Notes: a model not told the origin generated them from the sequence alone. 64,000 nucleotides of DNA from Gongronella butleri (GCA_025201375.1 JAIWZP010000089.1:19933-83932), one strand, 5' to 3'; shown: positions 1 to 13,850, counted from the first letter of the stretch. Translations and numbers: made by a program.

Positions 1-1659
1 TCAGAGCACCGTCGCGGCACCCCAATTCATGTCGAAATTCAGCATAAAAGCTTCCATCTCGTCGTACGCGTGAATTTCGGATCTACTTGATGCGTTGTCG
101 GTCCAGATAAAGACCATTTCATTCAAAAAAAAAATGTTTTAAAATTCGGCACACGATTAGACGTCAGTCGCGAAAATGCAACATTTTGCTATTTTGCCTA
201 TGATAGGTCTCATCATCTTAAGTTTAGACAATTTGTTGCTAAGCGACCACCATTATTTAGAAATGTTCTCGGTCACCCTTTTCTCTCTGCCTGGGTGTTC
301 GTTTTTTGCCGTAAAACTGATGTCAAAACGCCGACTTAAGAAAATGGCCGAATTCAAAAAGTTTAAAAAGCATAGTAGCACTTTTCTCCAAGTGGCAAAA
401 CGATGACAGATGTTGCCGTCATTGGTTTTAATGCTTCAAAAAAAGAAAAAGCAATCGATTTAGCGCGGTGTTGACGCAAAATGCTAAAAGACTGAAATTT
501 ACTATTTTTCAAATGACATGGCCTCTGAACTGATCGATGCCACTCCACTGTAGGTATGATATCATTTCCGCGCGTCTGTAATGGACGTTTTGGGTGAAAT
601 TGGACTTATATTTGGACGGCATGTTCATAACTGAAACAACTCGCGTCAGCAAATCATCGCAGACCACTGTCCAATTTCTGAAATTCGTCAACAACATTCA
701 TAACCTTTGGCGAGAGAATGACGTACGAACAAGACGTGGTAGAAAAGATCCAGAAGCAGCTCATAGCTGGTCAGCTGCTCAAGAATATTGCGGCAGATTG
801 CAACGTTAAGCTCTACTTGGTCGAAATGATGAAAAGTAACTATCATAGAATTAGCAATGACAAAATTGACAAGGTCACGCAGCCAGTGCCAAAAACCAAT
901 ATAATACAAACACGTACAAAAAAAAAAAAAAAAAAAAAGAGACCATCGAATCCAAGAAACACATCGCTTTGCCGTGCTCTTTGGCTCATTGTGACGACCT
1001 CCTCCTGCTGTTTACCGGCTAAGAACAGTTTTCCAGGTCGTTTGCTTGACAAATCCAAAAGGTTCACGCATAGACACGAATTATGGGAGAAAAAATAAGG
1101 ATTGTGCGGGAACTATCCATCTATCAGGTGCAAAATGTCGGATCTTCACACACTCATGCCGCTTGCGGTGTTGCTGCAATACCAGTGCGTACCATGCGTT
1201 GCTGAGATTGTCAAGCACAAGTAGTATTTCACGCAATAAAATCTGACCCATGATAAAAAAATAAATCCAAAACGCGGACAAAATCATTTTATGTCTGCTC
1301 TCGCGCCGGTGTATGCATTTCTTGATTCTATACGTGAGTAGTGCGTAAACATGCGTCTTACGAAAACATTAATGCGTGGGAATCGCTAAATTGCTTATCC
1401 AAGCTAATGGCACGCACAATGCGGCCCGTCACACCCATCAGCAAGGCATCCTTTGATAGAGACTCCTTGCAGAACGGGAGGATGCCGGTGATCCGTTGAA
1501 TTTGAAGTGGTTTGTGGGGAAACAAATCAAAAATGTGCCATTTTGGACAAATCGACGTGTCACGCCTCCACAAGCAATTGTACGCTTCCGAAAAGCATCC
1601 AAGCGTGAAAAGGCACACTAGAATCACGAGTAGAACGCAACTTTCAAGATGCCAACTAT
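1..1659. other. Intergenic, no gene supported
   Basis: Open frames here are short and overlap on both strands without splice structure, codon bias or a recognisable domain. A plus-strand stretch near 718-860 reads as a plausible helical segment but runs into a poly-A tract and no family is recognised. A minus-strand stretch of about 40 codons ends at position 1. Composition is A/T-rich with poly-A runs (for example near 920-940). Confidence 0.5.
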
Positions 1660-2400
1660 CTTTGAGGCGCACCACGCGCAAATCAAAAATCAGTCGTGGT
1701 CGAGCTCCAAAACCAAAATCGAAAAAGAAGGTCTGCAGAATAGCGCCAAACTTGCACACAAGAGGAGCCGCATGGAGAAACCACGAAAAATGGTAAAAAA
1801 GATTAGGATCGACCTGCTGAGTGACGAGCAATTCGTGATTTTAGCTTGACTTTCAAGCGCGAATTGCACGAGGAAAACGCGTCTACGGAGCCGCGCCGAC
1901 TTGTGCATTAGCAAGAGAACAGCCATATGCATGGCTTGATTAGAAACGGGCGCGTGTAACTCGAAGTTTGACGCGGTTTAGCACGCGTCGAAAATTGCTA
2001 ATGATTTTGAAACCGTGTTAAACGAACCAAAAATCTTTTTTTTTCCTTGACAACCAATGGCCACATACGCAGCAGACCGTGCTGTTTCTAGTGGTCTGTG
2101 TTTTGCGGCTCTGTGGCCAATTTTCGTCGACTTGGCCTTGAGACGAAAAAAAGACGCAAATTGCCATTTACGCGGCAACCAGTCGATGGACCCCCGGTTT
2201 TTATTGCATTTCTGTCAGTAAACGATAGCCACCGTACCATGTGGTTGAATGGCGTGGCGATCCGAGGACCTATAGTTTATTGTTTTCAAATCCTCGACTG
2301 TGCCCCTTGGAAAATTGGCAATTTTTGAAAATGTCAATGCTCGGCACGCAACAATCGCAGTGCCGCAAGAGTAGGCTCATTTGAAAGAATGATGATGGAA
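1660..2400. repeat. Dispersed repeat B, copy 1
   Basis: About 740 bp that align by eye, in the same order, with 27225-27970 and 61868-62480. Shared landmarks in sequence are a GCAAATCAAAAAT-type start, a CTTGCACACAAGAGGAGC-type block, a block around TGGAGAAACCA, a GGTCTGTGTTTTG-type block, CCCCCGGTTTTTATTGCATT, and a GGCGTGGCGATC block near the end. Copies are diverged (many substitutions and small indels) and no intact coding frame is shared by all of them, so this is an old non-autonomous or decayed element. Terminal inverted repeats were not identified. Confidence 0.75.
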
Positions 2401-3137
2401 GCATAGATTTAAATAGTCGATCTCCCCAGTAGATTACAAATCCTTTGGCAAGCAGCCAAAATTCAATAAAATGACTCTATTTCACGTTTTCTCGAGAACC
2501 AACTGATCGATCTCCATTTTTAATACGCAGCAAGCATCTTTGCAGTGATCTGATGCGCAAACAATTAGGTAGCCATTGGCAATGAATCCATTAAAAGTAT
2601 GACACGTGTGAATTTGAAATTCTAATGGAAATTTATAATACACAGCGCCATTTTTGTGAGATTAAAAAGGGTGGTCACCGCATCATCACACGCTGATAGG
2701 ATTGTGGTTCTCATGGCATCAGAAATTGGCTGCAAGAAACGCGTGACACTCGCGATTTGCTTGTGAGGAAAGTGCCTTTTTGACGCGTATTGTCCGGTTT
2801 TGTATAAAATTTCTCCTTCTGTGTAATCCATAGGCGTCATGTTCATTGATGTATCAGCGCGTAGCTTGAAAAAAAAAAAAAAAAAAAAAAAAAAAGAAGT
2901 CGCTGGCGATCTGTGAGGTCGCAGCGGAGCCCTCACAATCCACGACGGGCTGTTGAAACAGGGTGGCAGCTGGGTTTGAACACAGGAGCAAGCTGATTGG
3001 CTGGCCACAGACTCCAGTCTCGAGGCCAAAAAATAAGAAGCGCGTTTGGGGCGCATCCCTTTTTTTTTTTTTTTTTGTCGTTTCTTCCCAGCTCTTTTCT
3101 TTTCACCTTTTGCTGATTTTAACTCGTTCTCGCCACC
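2401..3137. other. Intergenic, upstream of RFC1
   Basis: No gene seen. It holds a long poly-A run (about 2869-2895) and, just before the RFC1 start, a T-run (3058-3076) followed by a T/C-rich leader. The same T-rich leader precedes most start codons in this window. Confidence 0.5.
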
Positions 3138-6100
3138 ATGGGCAATATCACCAATTTCTTTTCACCTGTTTCCAAGTCGGCGAGCAAGGATCAGGTACGT
3201 GACGGCTCGACGTGCGCGTGCGAAACTTTTCCATGGGCACTGACCGCTACTTTTGTTGTTGTTTTTTCCAGCCTGAAAAGAAGACGGAGAAGAAGAAGCG
3301 CAAAGCTGGTCCTATTAGTAAGTGCAACAGCGTCTCGTTGGTCATTTTTCACGTGTGTGAACCCTTGAATTTTTGTTTTTGTAGTTGAAAGCGACGAAGA
3401 CGACGACTTGTAAGCGATATTTGCCGCTTTTTTTGACGCCGCTGACGCTGTTTTGCCGTGTCTTTTTTTTTTTTTCAGTCAACCTGTCGAGCCTCCTGCG
3501 AAGAAGCGCGTGGTGCCCGAGGTGCGCCCGAGTGAGTACTTTGGTAGCAAGAAGAAGAAGGCGGAGCCTGTTGCGGAAAAGCCCAAAGCTGCACCGATGA
3601 AAAAGGAGGCCAAGAAGGCAACGAGTGCCATGGACATCGATGAGCCGCCTGCCGCCCCGCAACCCAAGCCCAAACCCAAGGCAACCAGTTCGTCTAGCCG
3701 CAAACGCGCCATCAAAATCGACAGCGACGATGACGAGGCCGACTTTGTCCCCAAAAAGGAAGAGCCAAAGGAAAAGGAGCCTGCGCCTGCGCCTGCGCCT
3801 GCGCCTGCGCCTGAACCTCCTGCCAAGAAGCTTTCTGGCAAGGCAGCGTAAGCAAAGAACGAAAAACGCGAAAAAAAAACACGGAAAAAAAACAATTTGA
3901 CGCGTTTTTCTCTCTTCCAGTTTCTTTGCCATGAAGAACCGCACCGGTCCGCAGGCTTTGGGCTCGCGTCCCCGCCCCGAGGGCGAGCCTGGCTGCCTGA
4001 ATGGCTTGGCGTTTGTCATCACGGGCGAGTACGAGACACTGACGCGTAGCGATGTCGAGGAATTGGTCAAGACCTACGGCGGGTAAGCGAGAAAAAGAGA
4101 AAAAAACGTGTCGTGGCAACGTTCAATGGCTTACTTTTTGCTATAGTCGTATGACGGGTGCCGTGAGCGGCAAGACCAATTACCTGTTGTTTGGCCGTGG
4201 GGCAGGCGAGACCAAAAAGGCCAAAGCCAAGAAGCTGGGTGTCAAGGTGCTTGACGAGGACGCGTTTTATGAGCTGATCAACACATCCAAAGGCCAAGAG
4301 ACCGTCATGGAGATGCCCCCTGAGCCTGCGCCTTCCAAGTCAAAATCCACAAAGGGCAAAGCCGCGGCCAGTTCTGCGCCCGCTGCTGCCGCGCCTAGGT
4401 AAAAAAAAGCATACAGCACGCAAAAAGTCGGCCATTTTTCGCTGATTGTTTTTTTTTTCTTTTTACAAAGCCATGAGGCGGGTGACATGCTTTGGACCGA
4501 AAAGTACAAGCCCACGAGCAGCGCAAACATCATTGGCAACAAGAAGCTTATTGAAAGCATCAAGTCCTGGCTTGGCCATTGGTAAGTTTTTGCTCTTTAT
4601 CACGTGATGCTGCGGACACGCGCTGATTTGCCTTTTTTTTTTATTAGGGAGGAGAACCGCAAGAGCAACTTTGAAGGCCATGGCGATAATTCCATGGAAG
4701 GATTCCGTGCGATTCTGATTAGTGGTCCACCCGGTGTGGGCAAAACAACGACGGCCCAGCTTGTCGCCAAGGAAAATGGGTACGAGCCCCTGGAATTCAA
4801 TGCCAGTGACGTCCGCAACCGCAAGGTCCTGCAAGAGATGCTGTCGGACACCACAGACAACCGCTCCATGACCGAATTCTTCTCGGGCGGCAAGAAGCCC
4901 GTGCAAAAGGTACAAACGACACATAAAAAAATTGCCATTTGCGCTGACAATTCCATTTATTTTTCGATAGAAATCCAAGCAGGGCCGTGTGGTGCTGATC
5001 ATGGACGAGGTCGATGGCATGACGGCCGGTGATCGCGGCGGCAGTGTCGAACTGGCCAAAATGATCAAGACCACCAAGGTAAAAACAAAAGAAAAAAACG
5101 CGCTTTTTTCGTTGTTTTTAATCATGTCACACCTCTTTTTGTTTGCAGATCCCTGTGATCTGTATCTGCAATGACTCGCGCTCAGACAAGGTCAAGCCTT
5201 TGCTCAAGGTGGCCTTTGAATGCAAATTCATTCGGTAAGCCACGCTGAGTGCAATTCGTTGCATGGGGACGCGACTAATGACCTTTTTTTTTTTTTTTGT
5301 AGAACGCCCGCAAAGAACATGCGTGCCGCACTCATGAAGATCTGTTTCAAGTATGTCTCGTGCCATTGGACGCGTCAAAAGTTCATGCTTTTGCTCAATT
5401 TTTGTGTTTTTTTTTTCACCACAGTGAGAAGCTCAAGGTGGAGCCCAATGCCTTGGACGAATTGGTGGCGATCACGGGCAACGACATCCGCCAGGTGATC
5501 AACATTTTGTCCAGCTATCGCCTTGCGCACACCGACATGAAGTACAATGACGCCAAAACTTTGTAAGTTATGCAAAAACGCATAAAAAGACACATCACTG
5601 ACGCGACAATTATTTTTTCAATCAGCGGCGGTGCGAATCAAAAGTACAGCCAGATCAACCTATTTGAGATCCCTGGCAAGCTGTTGAGTGTCCACGCGTG
5701 GGCGCGCCCCAGGATGAACGAGCTGTCCGAGGTGTATTTCCACGATTACTCGCTGTCTCACCTGATGATGTTTGTAAGCAATTGAGCAAAAAGACGATGT
5801 GCAATCTGGCGCCATGCTCATTCTCTCTTTTCCTGCCCTTTAGGAAAACTATACCAAGTGGTCGCCCAACAAGGCGGAAAAATGGTGCGAGTCGGGCAAT
5901 CCCAATGAGGTTGCCGTGCTTGAAATGGATCTGATCGCCAAGGCAGCCAACGCCATGGCCGATGGCGACCTCGTCGACACGCGCATCACGTAAGAACAGG
6001 CGGAAATGAGGAAAGCGAACGCTCAATGGCCCTCTCTTTTTCCCTTTTTTCTAGTCTCAAGCAGGATTACTCGCTGATGCCGGTGCACTCGATCTTCTCT

Positions 6101-6840
6101 TGCGTTAAGCCGGCTTACTACATGACGGGCAACACAAAGGGCATGGCACGCGTCGGCTTCCCAATGTAAGGACACGCTCAATGGCATGCGCCATCTCAAA
6201 TTCACCTTTTTTTTTTCTTTCTTTTTTTGCTAGGTTCCTTGGCCAATTGTCCAAGACAAACAAGCACAAGCGCCAGCTCGCCAACATCCAGACCAAGCTG
6301 CGCACGCGCGGTGGCGCCGATGTGATCCGCCAAAACTATGTGCCCGCGCTCACCAGCCAGATCTTTGCCGACATTGCCAAGGCAAGTATCCCTATTCACA
6401 ATGAAATGACGCGTCTTAATTGTATTTTTTTTTTTGATTGGCATGTAGGGCGACTATGACAAGGCCATGGACATTATGGACTACTACTATCTGGACAAGG
6501 AAAATCTGGAAGCGCTCAACGATGTATCCCTGGACGACAAACCGCCAATGAACCTGATCCCGGCTGCCAACAAGCGCAAATTCAATGCCGCGTAATGCCT
6601 CACCTCGAGTCTCTTACCATTGCAGATCAATGAAACGAAACTCACGCATCGCACCTTTTTTCGTATTTTTTTTTTATCCACAGGTACAAAAAGCGCAGTC
6701 ATCCCGTCCTGTTTGAATTGAGCGACACGACGCCCCTCAAGAGCAAAGCCAAGGTGGCTGTGGACATGCAAGAAGACCGAGAGGGCGCCATCTTCGAGGT
6801 GGAGGAAGACGAGGCCGCTCTTGCTAGTGATGATGAATAA
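3138..6840 (+). CDS. RFC1: Replication factor C large subunit (clamp loader)
   Basis: Large subunit of the RFC clamp loader, which opens and loads PCNA at primer-template junctions in the nucleus. Eighteen exons: 3138-3194, 3272-3317, 3385-3409, 3479-3847, 3921-4082, 4147-4398, 4471-4581, 4648-4909, 4971-5078, 5149-5234, 5303-5350, 5425-5562, 5626-5773, 5844-5989, 6055-6165, 6234-6381, 6449-6591, 6684-6840; 838 residues. The N-terminus MGNITNFF is a PCNA-binding (PIP-like) motif, as in other RFC1 proteins. A basic/acidic linker contains a Pro-Ala repeat coded by a GCGCCT hexanucleotide repeat (3780-3815). A BRCT domain lies at about residues 165-250, Walker A GPPGVGKT at about 366-373 and Walker B LIMDEVDG at about 436-443, followed by the RFC1 C-terminal helical domain and an acidic tail. 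Intron 16 is GC-AG. The family assignment is firm; individual splice sites rest on frame and consensus. Confidence 0.96.
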
Positions 6841-7378
6841 TCCCCTTTCCCCGTCCTTTTTTTTTTTACCTTTTTTCGGACTGTTTTCTTCTACTCATAC
6901 CTCACATTGTCCTGCCATCTTTCTCATTCATCTGTTCTCAGTTTTTACCACCATTTCCCGCTGAATGATCCCCCCTTTCGTAATACAAAACAAATCAGTG
7001 CCATTGTATCCTCTGTTACTTGCGATCTAGATACCCCAGGGAGACGAGCAATGGATCAAATGAAAGCGCGTTTCCTCGACTTCCATTTTTATTGCTTGAC
7101 ACGCGGTGTTGGACTCTATGTTGCGGAGCGTTTGACGCGAATTGATACATTTTCAACAGCTTTCGTGACAATTTTTTGGTTAAAATTTGCGAGACACGAT
7201 GAAATCAAGACGCACTGGGCGAGCACAGACGTGCACAAATCTTCGAGGCGCGGGTAATTGAGGAGTTGAGGGCGGATCCGAGCGCCCGCAGTTTTTTTTT
7301 CGTTTTTTTTCGACCCGCTCGCTTTTTTGGCACTTTTTCTTTTTTTTTTTGTTTCTCTCCTGTAATTTTTTTGACGCC
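6841..7378. other. Intergenic RFC1-KAE1
   Basis: About 540 bp with no supported gene. Its end is a strongly T-rich leader (7291-7370) directly before the KAE1 start codon. Confidence 0.5.
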
Positions 7379-8692
<1,314 letters not shown>

Positions 8693-8816
8693 ACCGCAGA
8701 TTTGCTTAGTGAAATGGGACGTTTTTTATGGAATTTTAAAAGTGAGATGTTGCTTTATTGTATGATCAGCGCCGAAAAAAAGAGGGGCGCGTGTATTTGC
8801 ATGAATTGTACGATTT

Positions 8817-11404
8817 TCACTCGTGTTTGTGGAAACAATTGTTGCATTGGCCCTTTTTAAACACATTTGCGGTAAAATCGTCGCATCCGCAGTCGTGACA
8901 GGGTCCGACGGCGGCCATTGTGGCATTGGTTGATGCGCCACGAGATGGTGGGGGTGGTGGGGGTGTGCGTGTGGACGACGAGTAGCTTCGCGCAGTGTTT
9001 GAGCGAGCGATTGGTGGTGCTGGCGCGGTGCGACGCGTGGCTGCGGGCGAATTGACGGCGGATGCGGGTGGTGTGGTTGTTCCGCGCAGGTAATTGAACG
9101 AAGGAGGTGCTGCTGCGGACGTTGGAGGCGCGGCGCGGTCGGTAAAAGGCGAGTCTGCAGAGGCGTATGGATCGTCGTCCATGTCATGAGGCTCTTCTTG
9201 GATATACGTGGCAATGACCGGGTATCCATTGCCGGTGTTGGTCATTGTGGTGGTGCTGCTACTATTGCTCGTCAGCACTGGCCTCGTCGCGGGCATGGGC
9301 GGCGCCGCAGCGGTTGGTGCCATGGGGGCTGTGTACACAACTGGGAATATCCCGCGTTTCTTCGTGCCCAGAGCGTCCATCTCGCCAATCCACCATCCCT
9401 CGTCCACCGTGTCAATCACCGTAATCACATCACCCACTTGGAACGACAGCTCGTCCGCTGTCTCGCCCTGGAAATCGTAAACCGCCTTTTGCTGCTTGCG
9501 CACAAGCCCAGCGCTGGCTAAAAAATTCAGAAAAAACCCTGTCAGAAATGCATTTTTCGCGTTTTTTCGCGTTTTTCGTTTTTTTTTCGCGTTTTTTGTG
9601 CTTTTGCTCTTTTTTTTCTCCCTTTTCTGTTACATACACCGGCGGCGGATGGGTGGCGTGGAGGGCGCGACACGGCTGGATGCCGAATTGACAGAGGCCG
9701 CATCGTCCATGACGGCGGACGAAAAGCTGCCTGCGCGGACGACTTTTGGATGGTGCTGATGCAGGCTGTCGACGCTTGGCTGGCGACCAGCGGCCGTGCC
9801 ATTGCCATTGGCCATGGGGCGATAGCGCGCAGGCGGCGTGTCTTCGTTTGACGATTGTGACGACAAGGTGGACGACCGTGTGATCGGCCTGGGCCCAGCG
9901 CCCACACGATAGCCGTTGGTCGCACCAAGACCGCTTGGCGCACCACCATTGGATCCCAGCTGCTGGCTGACTTGTTGCAACACCTCGAGTGATTGCTGGT
10001 GATACGTCAATTGCGCGTCGACAAATTGTTGCAATGCTTGGCATTGATCCGCCTGGAGTAGGAAAAAAAAAGGGGGGGCGAGGAGAAAGAGGCGAAGCAC
10101 GTCGATTAGCAGGATGCATCGAAACGCGTTTGCGCAGCTTTTTTTTTCGTTTTTTTCTTTTTTTTCTTTTTTTTTTACCTCGTATTCTTGCAGAGCGACC
10201 ATCTTTTGAATCAAATCATACTCTGTTTCCTCGTACTTCATTTTGGCAGCCTGCATCTCTTGTTCCCATTCGGGTTTTTCCTTTTTCGACTTTTGAAGGC
10301 GTGCGAGTTTGGCATCATAGTCGAGCCGCCTTGATTCCAATTTCTTTTTCAGGGTGCCATAATCCTTGTAGGCGTGCACGCCGTGTTGCAGCAGATTGAC
10401 GTACTGATCACGCATGCTTGCCGCATATTCGTCGTGCAAATGTGAAATTTGAAGCTCGCCGTGGGCCACGTTGATCATGGTTGCCCCTGAAGAGAGATAA
10501 AAAAGCAAATATTGAGCAACGTCATCAGAATTAAGGCAAGGGGTGGGGGGGAGACAAAGGGAGAAGAGCGAGAACCAGGTCAGGGATACGCTTTTTTTTT
10601 TTTTTTTGCCTGAGACGCAATTTAACCTTAATTCCCTCCCCCCTCGTCCTCTTTTTCCTTACCCAAGACAGCGTCATCACTAAAGGTTGCGGCGTATTGA
10701 AGCCAGCAATTCGCCAATGCTTCCAGGGGCGGACACTTTGTCTTGCCGTCCTCAGGCGACGGCTTCTTTTTGGCCAAATGGTGCTGGAAAGCGTCGGCCG
10801 CCTCAAACACCTTGTCAAAGCCCGCTTTTTTGGCATCCGTGTCGTGCTCCATCTGCTGGAAATCCTCGGTTTGGTTTGTCGCCTTGGCTTGCCCCAGGCG
10901 CTCGCCCGTCCACTATGAAATAAACCGTGCAATTAGCATATCGAACAATTCGCTTCCAAATGCGACCCAAATATGGCAATGGGTTGTGTCTGGAACAGAA
11001 CTAGGCCCATCTCCGAGTTAAAAAAAGGGTTCGCGCACAACGGCTGCAGCCTGATGGGGGGCCTGGGTGTATATTTTTAGCAGTAAAATCCGTTCTCTCT
11101 TGCTGTTTGTTGCCAAAAAGTCGTGATGAATCTCATCACTATGACCATGACTTTTTGCAACGCTGCAATAAGGCCAGCAAAGCATAATGCAAAAAAAAAA
11201 AGGTACGAGGCGCGCCACAAGGGCCGTTTCCGGGTGCCAATTGCCCCAGGTTGCCTTGACCACTTTTTTTTTTTGCGCTGATCAGCTCGGTGACACCAAA
11301 AGCAAAGCAGATCAGCGCGCCAACGCATTGCCGCTTCAAGGGAGAGGAGGAGAAGGGGGAGGATGCTTGCTTACCTGTTTCAATTTCCCAAAATTTTTAA
11401 TCAT
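8817..11404 (-). CDS. BAR-SH3 adaptor with C-terminal Cys/His cluster
   Basis: Predicted membrane-curvature adaptor for endocytosis or actin. Exons on the minus strand: 11375-11404, 10663-10912, 10179-10486, 9638-10052, 8817-9517; 567 residues. Exon 1 encodes only MIKNFGKLKQ and joins to WTGERLG, an N-terminus typical of fungal BAR adaptors of the Mug137/endophilin-like group. Residues 1 to about 225 form the helical BAR region. About 225-340 is a Ser/Pro-rich linker. About 343-398 is an SH3 domain (AVYDF, DELSF, GWW, GIFP). A long Pro/Ser/Thr-rich stretch follows. The tail, residues 541-567, has the spacing CxxCxC-x12-CxxCxHxH (C541, C544, C546, C559, C562, H564, H566), which looks like a zinc-binding module I cannot name. 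Intron 1 is 462 nt, the longest in the window. Partners and localisation are inferred from the family. Confidence 0.88.
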
Positions 11405-12589
11405 GATGTATGAGTGGAGGGACGGTCACAAAGTAATTAGGAAGAGGGGTGCAAAAAAAAAAAAATTGGTGAGAGAACGAGAGACGAAAGAGAAAGGGGA
11501 GGAACCGTTGGAAAAAAAAAAAAAAGAAAATCTGATCCATGTTCCTTTTTTTTTTTTTTTGTGATCTACGGCCGGTCGGGTCGCACAAGCTGTGAATTTG
11601 CAACCATGCCCAACTTGGAAAAAGGCAAAAGTTGACCCAATCAGGACACCGCAATACCCAGCGGCCAACGAAGCTCACAGGGGTTCATGGATCTCCTCAA
11701 TTATACAGAATTTGAGGATGATTTTCACTGTGACACTGAGAAAAAATAATTGAAAGTGCCATTGCATCATGCAAAAGACCCCTATTCTTGGATGGTGTCT
11801 GGACCGTGTATCTTGAACAAGGTGTCAAGACAACTCACCTGCCACAAATCACTTGAACCACTTTAATCACTTGATTTGGTGGAAACTCAATGGAATGATT
11901 TTTTTTCCAGTCCGCTTCACACCACTCCTTTTATGCGAATGACCAGCGTCGCTATTTTCGCAGGTCGGTCACGTCGATTGTTTGCCTTTTTTGATGCGCT
12001 CTTGCTTGCTTCAAACTCAATGACACGTCAGCCAATGATTTCTTTAGCCATCCACGCGCGCCTGGTGCCTAGAGAATGTAAAATGACACCCAACCACGAC
12101 GTTCATCGCAATGGCCTAAAACATAAAGGGGACACCTTGTCAGATTTGCTAATTTTACGCGACAATCCTTAGTTTATGAGATGATCCAAAGGTCTTGCCA
12201 GCCATTGAGCTGCCCCATTGCATGAATCAGCGCAAGCAGAGCTTGAATGAACACCCCCGTATAAGAACACTGAGCATCCGCAATCTCAAACCGGAAAAAA
12301 ATGCTCTCATTTACGAAACAAACGCATCAGCGCCATTCTTGTAGAAAAAAAACTAGGAGGATTGCGAGAAGAACATCAGCGCTTGCCAAAACAGACGGAT
12401 TCAAGGAAAAACACACGTGCAAATACTTGCAAACCCGCCGGGTGTTGGCAAAATGGATGACAAAACAAATGCTTGACGCCCATGACAGGAGGGAAGACGG
12501 ATGAGTATGAAGATAAAAAAAAAGGAAGCGGTGATGATTTGGATCGTCTTCATTTCATCAATGCTTTCCGTTTCTGAATATATACTGTA
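11405..12589. other. Intergenic, no gene supported
   Basis: About 1.2 kb upstream of the BAR-SH3 gene with poly-A/poly-T runs (for example 11541-11561). Only short overlapping frames without splice logic or domain content are present. Confidence 0.5.
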
Positions 12590-13850
12590 CGCCAAAGAAG
12601 CCCTAATTTCATGCAAAGTGCTTATCCTCAGCACTGTGTAAGTCGAATTGCGAAAAAAAATTGGAATCATTGGAGACTCGAGTCTACCATGCACTGGTCT
12701 AAATTTGGCGCCACGTGATCAGGCTCATCGGGAGAAACGCGTAAAATATTAATTTGGCTCTGGTTTTTATTAGCAAACCCTAATATCGTGATTTCTCAAG
12801 ACTGAATGATTCAATTTGAAGAAAAACTTGGAATCATTGGAGCCTTGTGTCCACCATCCACTGGTGTAAATTTGGAGCCATGCGGTCATGCTCATTGAGA
12901 GAAACGCATAAAGTATCATTTTGGCTCTGGGTTTTCACTAGCAAACACGAATCTCGAGATTTCTCAAGAAGGAACTGTCCGATCCGCGAGAAAAATTAAC
13001 ATTGCTGGAGAATTGGATTTACCATTAACTGATCCGAATTTGGTGCCGGATGAGTAAGTTTCTGAGAAAGCGCCAGTTTCATGGGCCTAAAGGGGGTAAA
13101 TCACCACCATTTGGTCTCGTACGGCGGCAACGGCTGAGCGCCCCCACGCGGAGACGCATCAAATTAACTAGTGGGCAAACGCGATAAAAGCGCTTGTGGT
13201 TTGGGGACATCGCGTTGTGCCACCGGCGAGTTGGCCTTTACGGGGTTGATTTGGCCCTAATTCATGCAAAACGCATTTCCTCAGGACTGAATGATCCGAT
13301 CTCTGAAAAAACTTGACATCGTTGGAGATTAGTTCTCAGCATCCTCCTCCTCAAATATAGGACCCGATGAACAGAATCCGGAGGACGCGTCCAGCAAAAT
13401 GGGATAAGAGTTTGTCCATTTTTGTGGCACACGCGACAATGGCCCAAAGTATCGATGCGCGATTCATTTCAATGGAATCAGCGGCCAAACGTGGTGAAAG
13501 CGCTCGTGTTTTCGTGAGGTTACGTTGAGATCTCGACGAGTTGGCCTTCACGGGGTCGATTTGGCCTTGATTCATGCAAAATGTATTTTCTCGGGGCTGA
13601 GTGATTCGATCTCTTAAAAAACTTGACATCGTTGGCGTTTTGTATTCATCATTCTCTACATCAAATATAGGACCGGATGAACAAGAAGATCCGGAGGACG
13701 TGCCCGGCAAAAGGGGGAGTAATGTCTTTTGGATTTGGTAATGCACGCGACAATGTCGTAACCTATCGGCATGCGCGGCCGCCTCAAATGTTTCTATGAG
13801 CAAAGGCGGTAAAAGTGTTTGTGTTTTGGAGAGATCGTGTTGAAAAATAA
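12590..13850. repeat. Repeat A, locus 1 (degenerate array)
   Basis: Diverged copies of the 497-bp repeat found at 54.9-56.6 kb. Recurring ACTGAATGATCCGATC-type starts occur near 12630, 12800, 12970, 13285 and 13596. Each is followed by the same landmarks: CTTGGAATCATTGGAG, GAGAAACGCGTAAAATAT, CACTAGCAAACACGAATCTC, GTAAAAGCGCTTGTG, GGCCCTAATTCATG. The spacing is irregular (about 168 nt, then 311-318 nt), so the array has lost its regular period. No coding frame is conserved. Confidence 0.8.

Noticed and set aside
1..135. Minus-strand stretch of ~40 codons containing a W-T-D-N-A segment, considered as a DDE-transposase tail
   Set aside because: Too short, truncated by the window edge and lacking the neighbouring catalytic residues.
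718..1098. Possible transposase-like helix-turn-helix frame
   Set aside because: A short helical stretch followed by a poly-Lys run from poly-A; no catalytic motif or terminal repeats nearby, so not called.
1358..1831. 157-codon minus-strand frame with partial similarity to a frame at 27110-27412
   Set aside because: The similarity follows repeat B at the DNA level and the frame is not kept open in the third copy.
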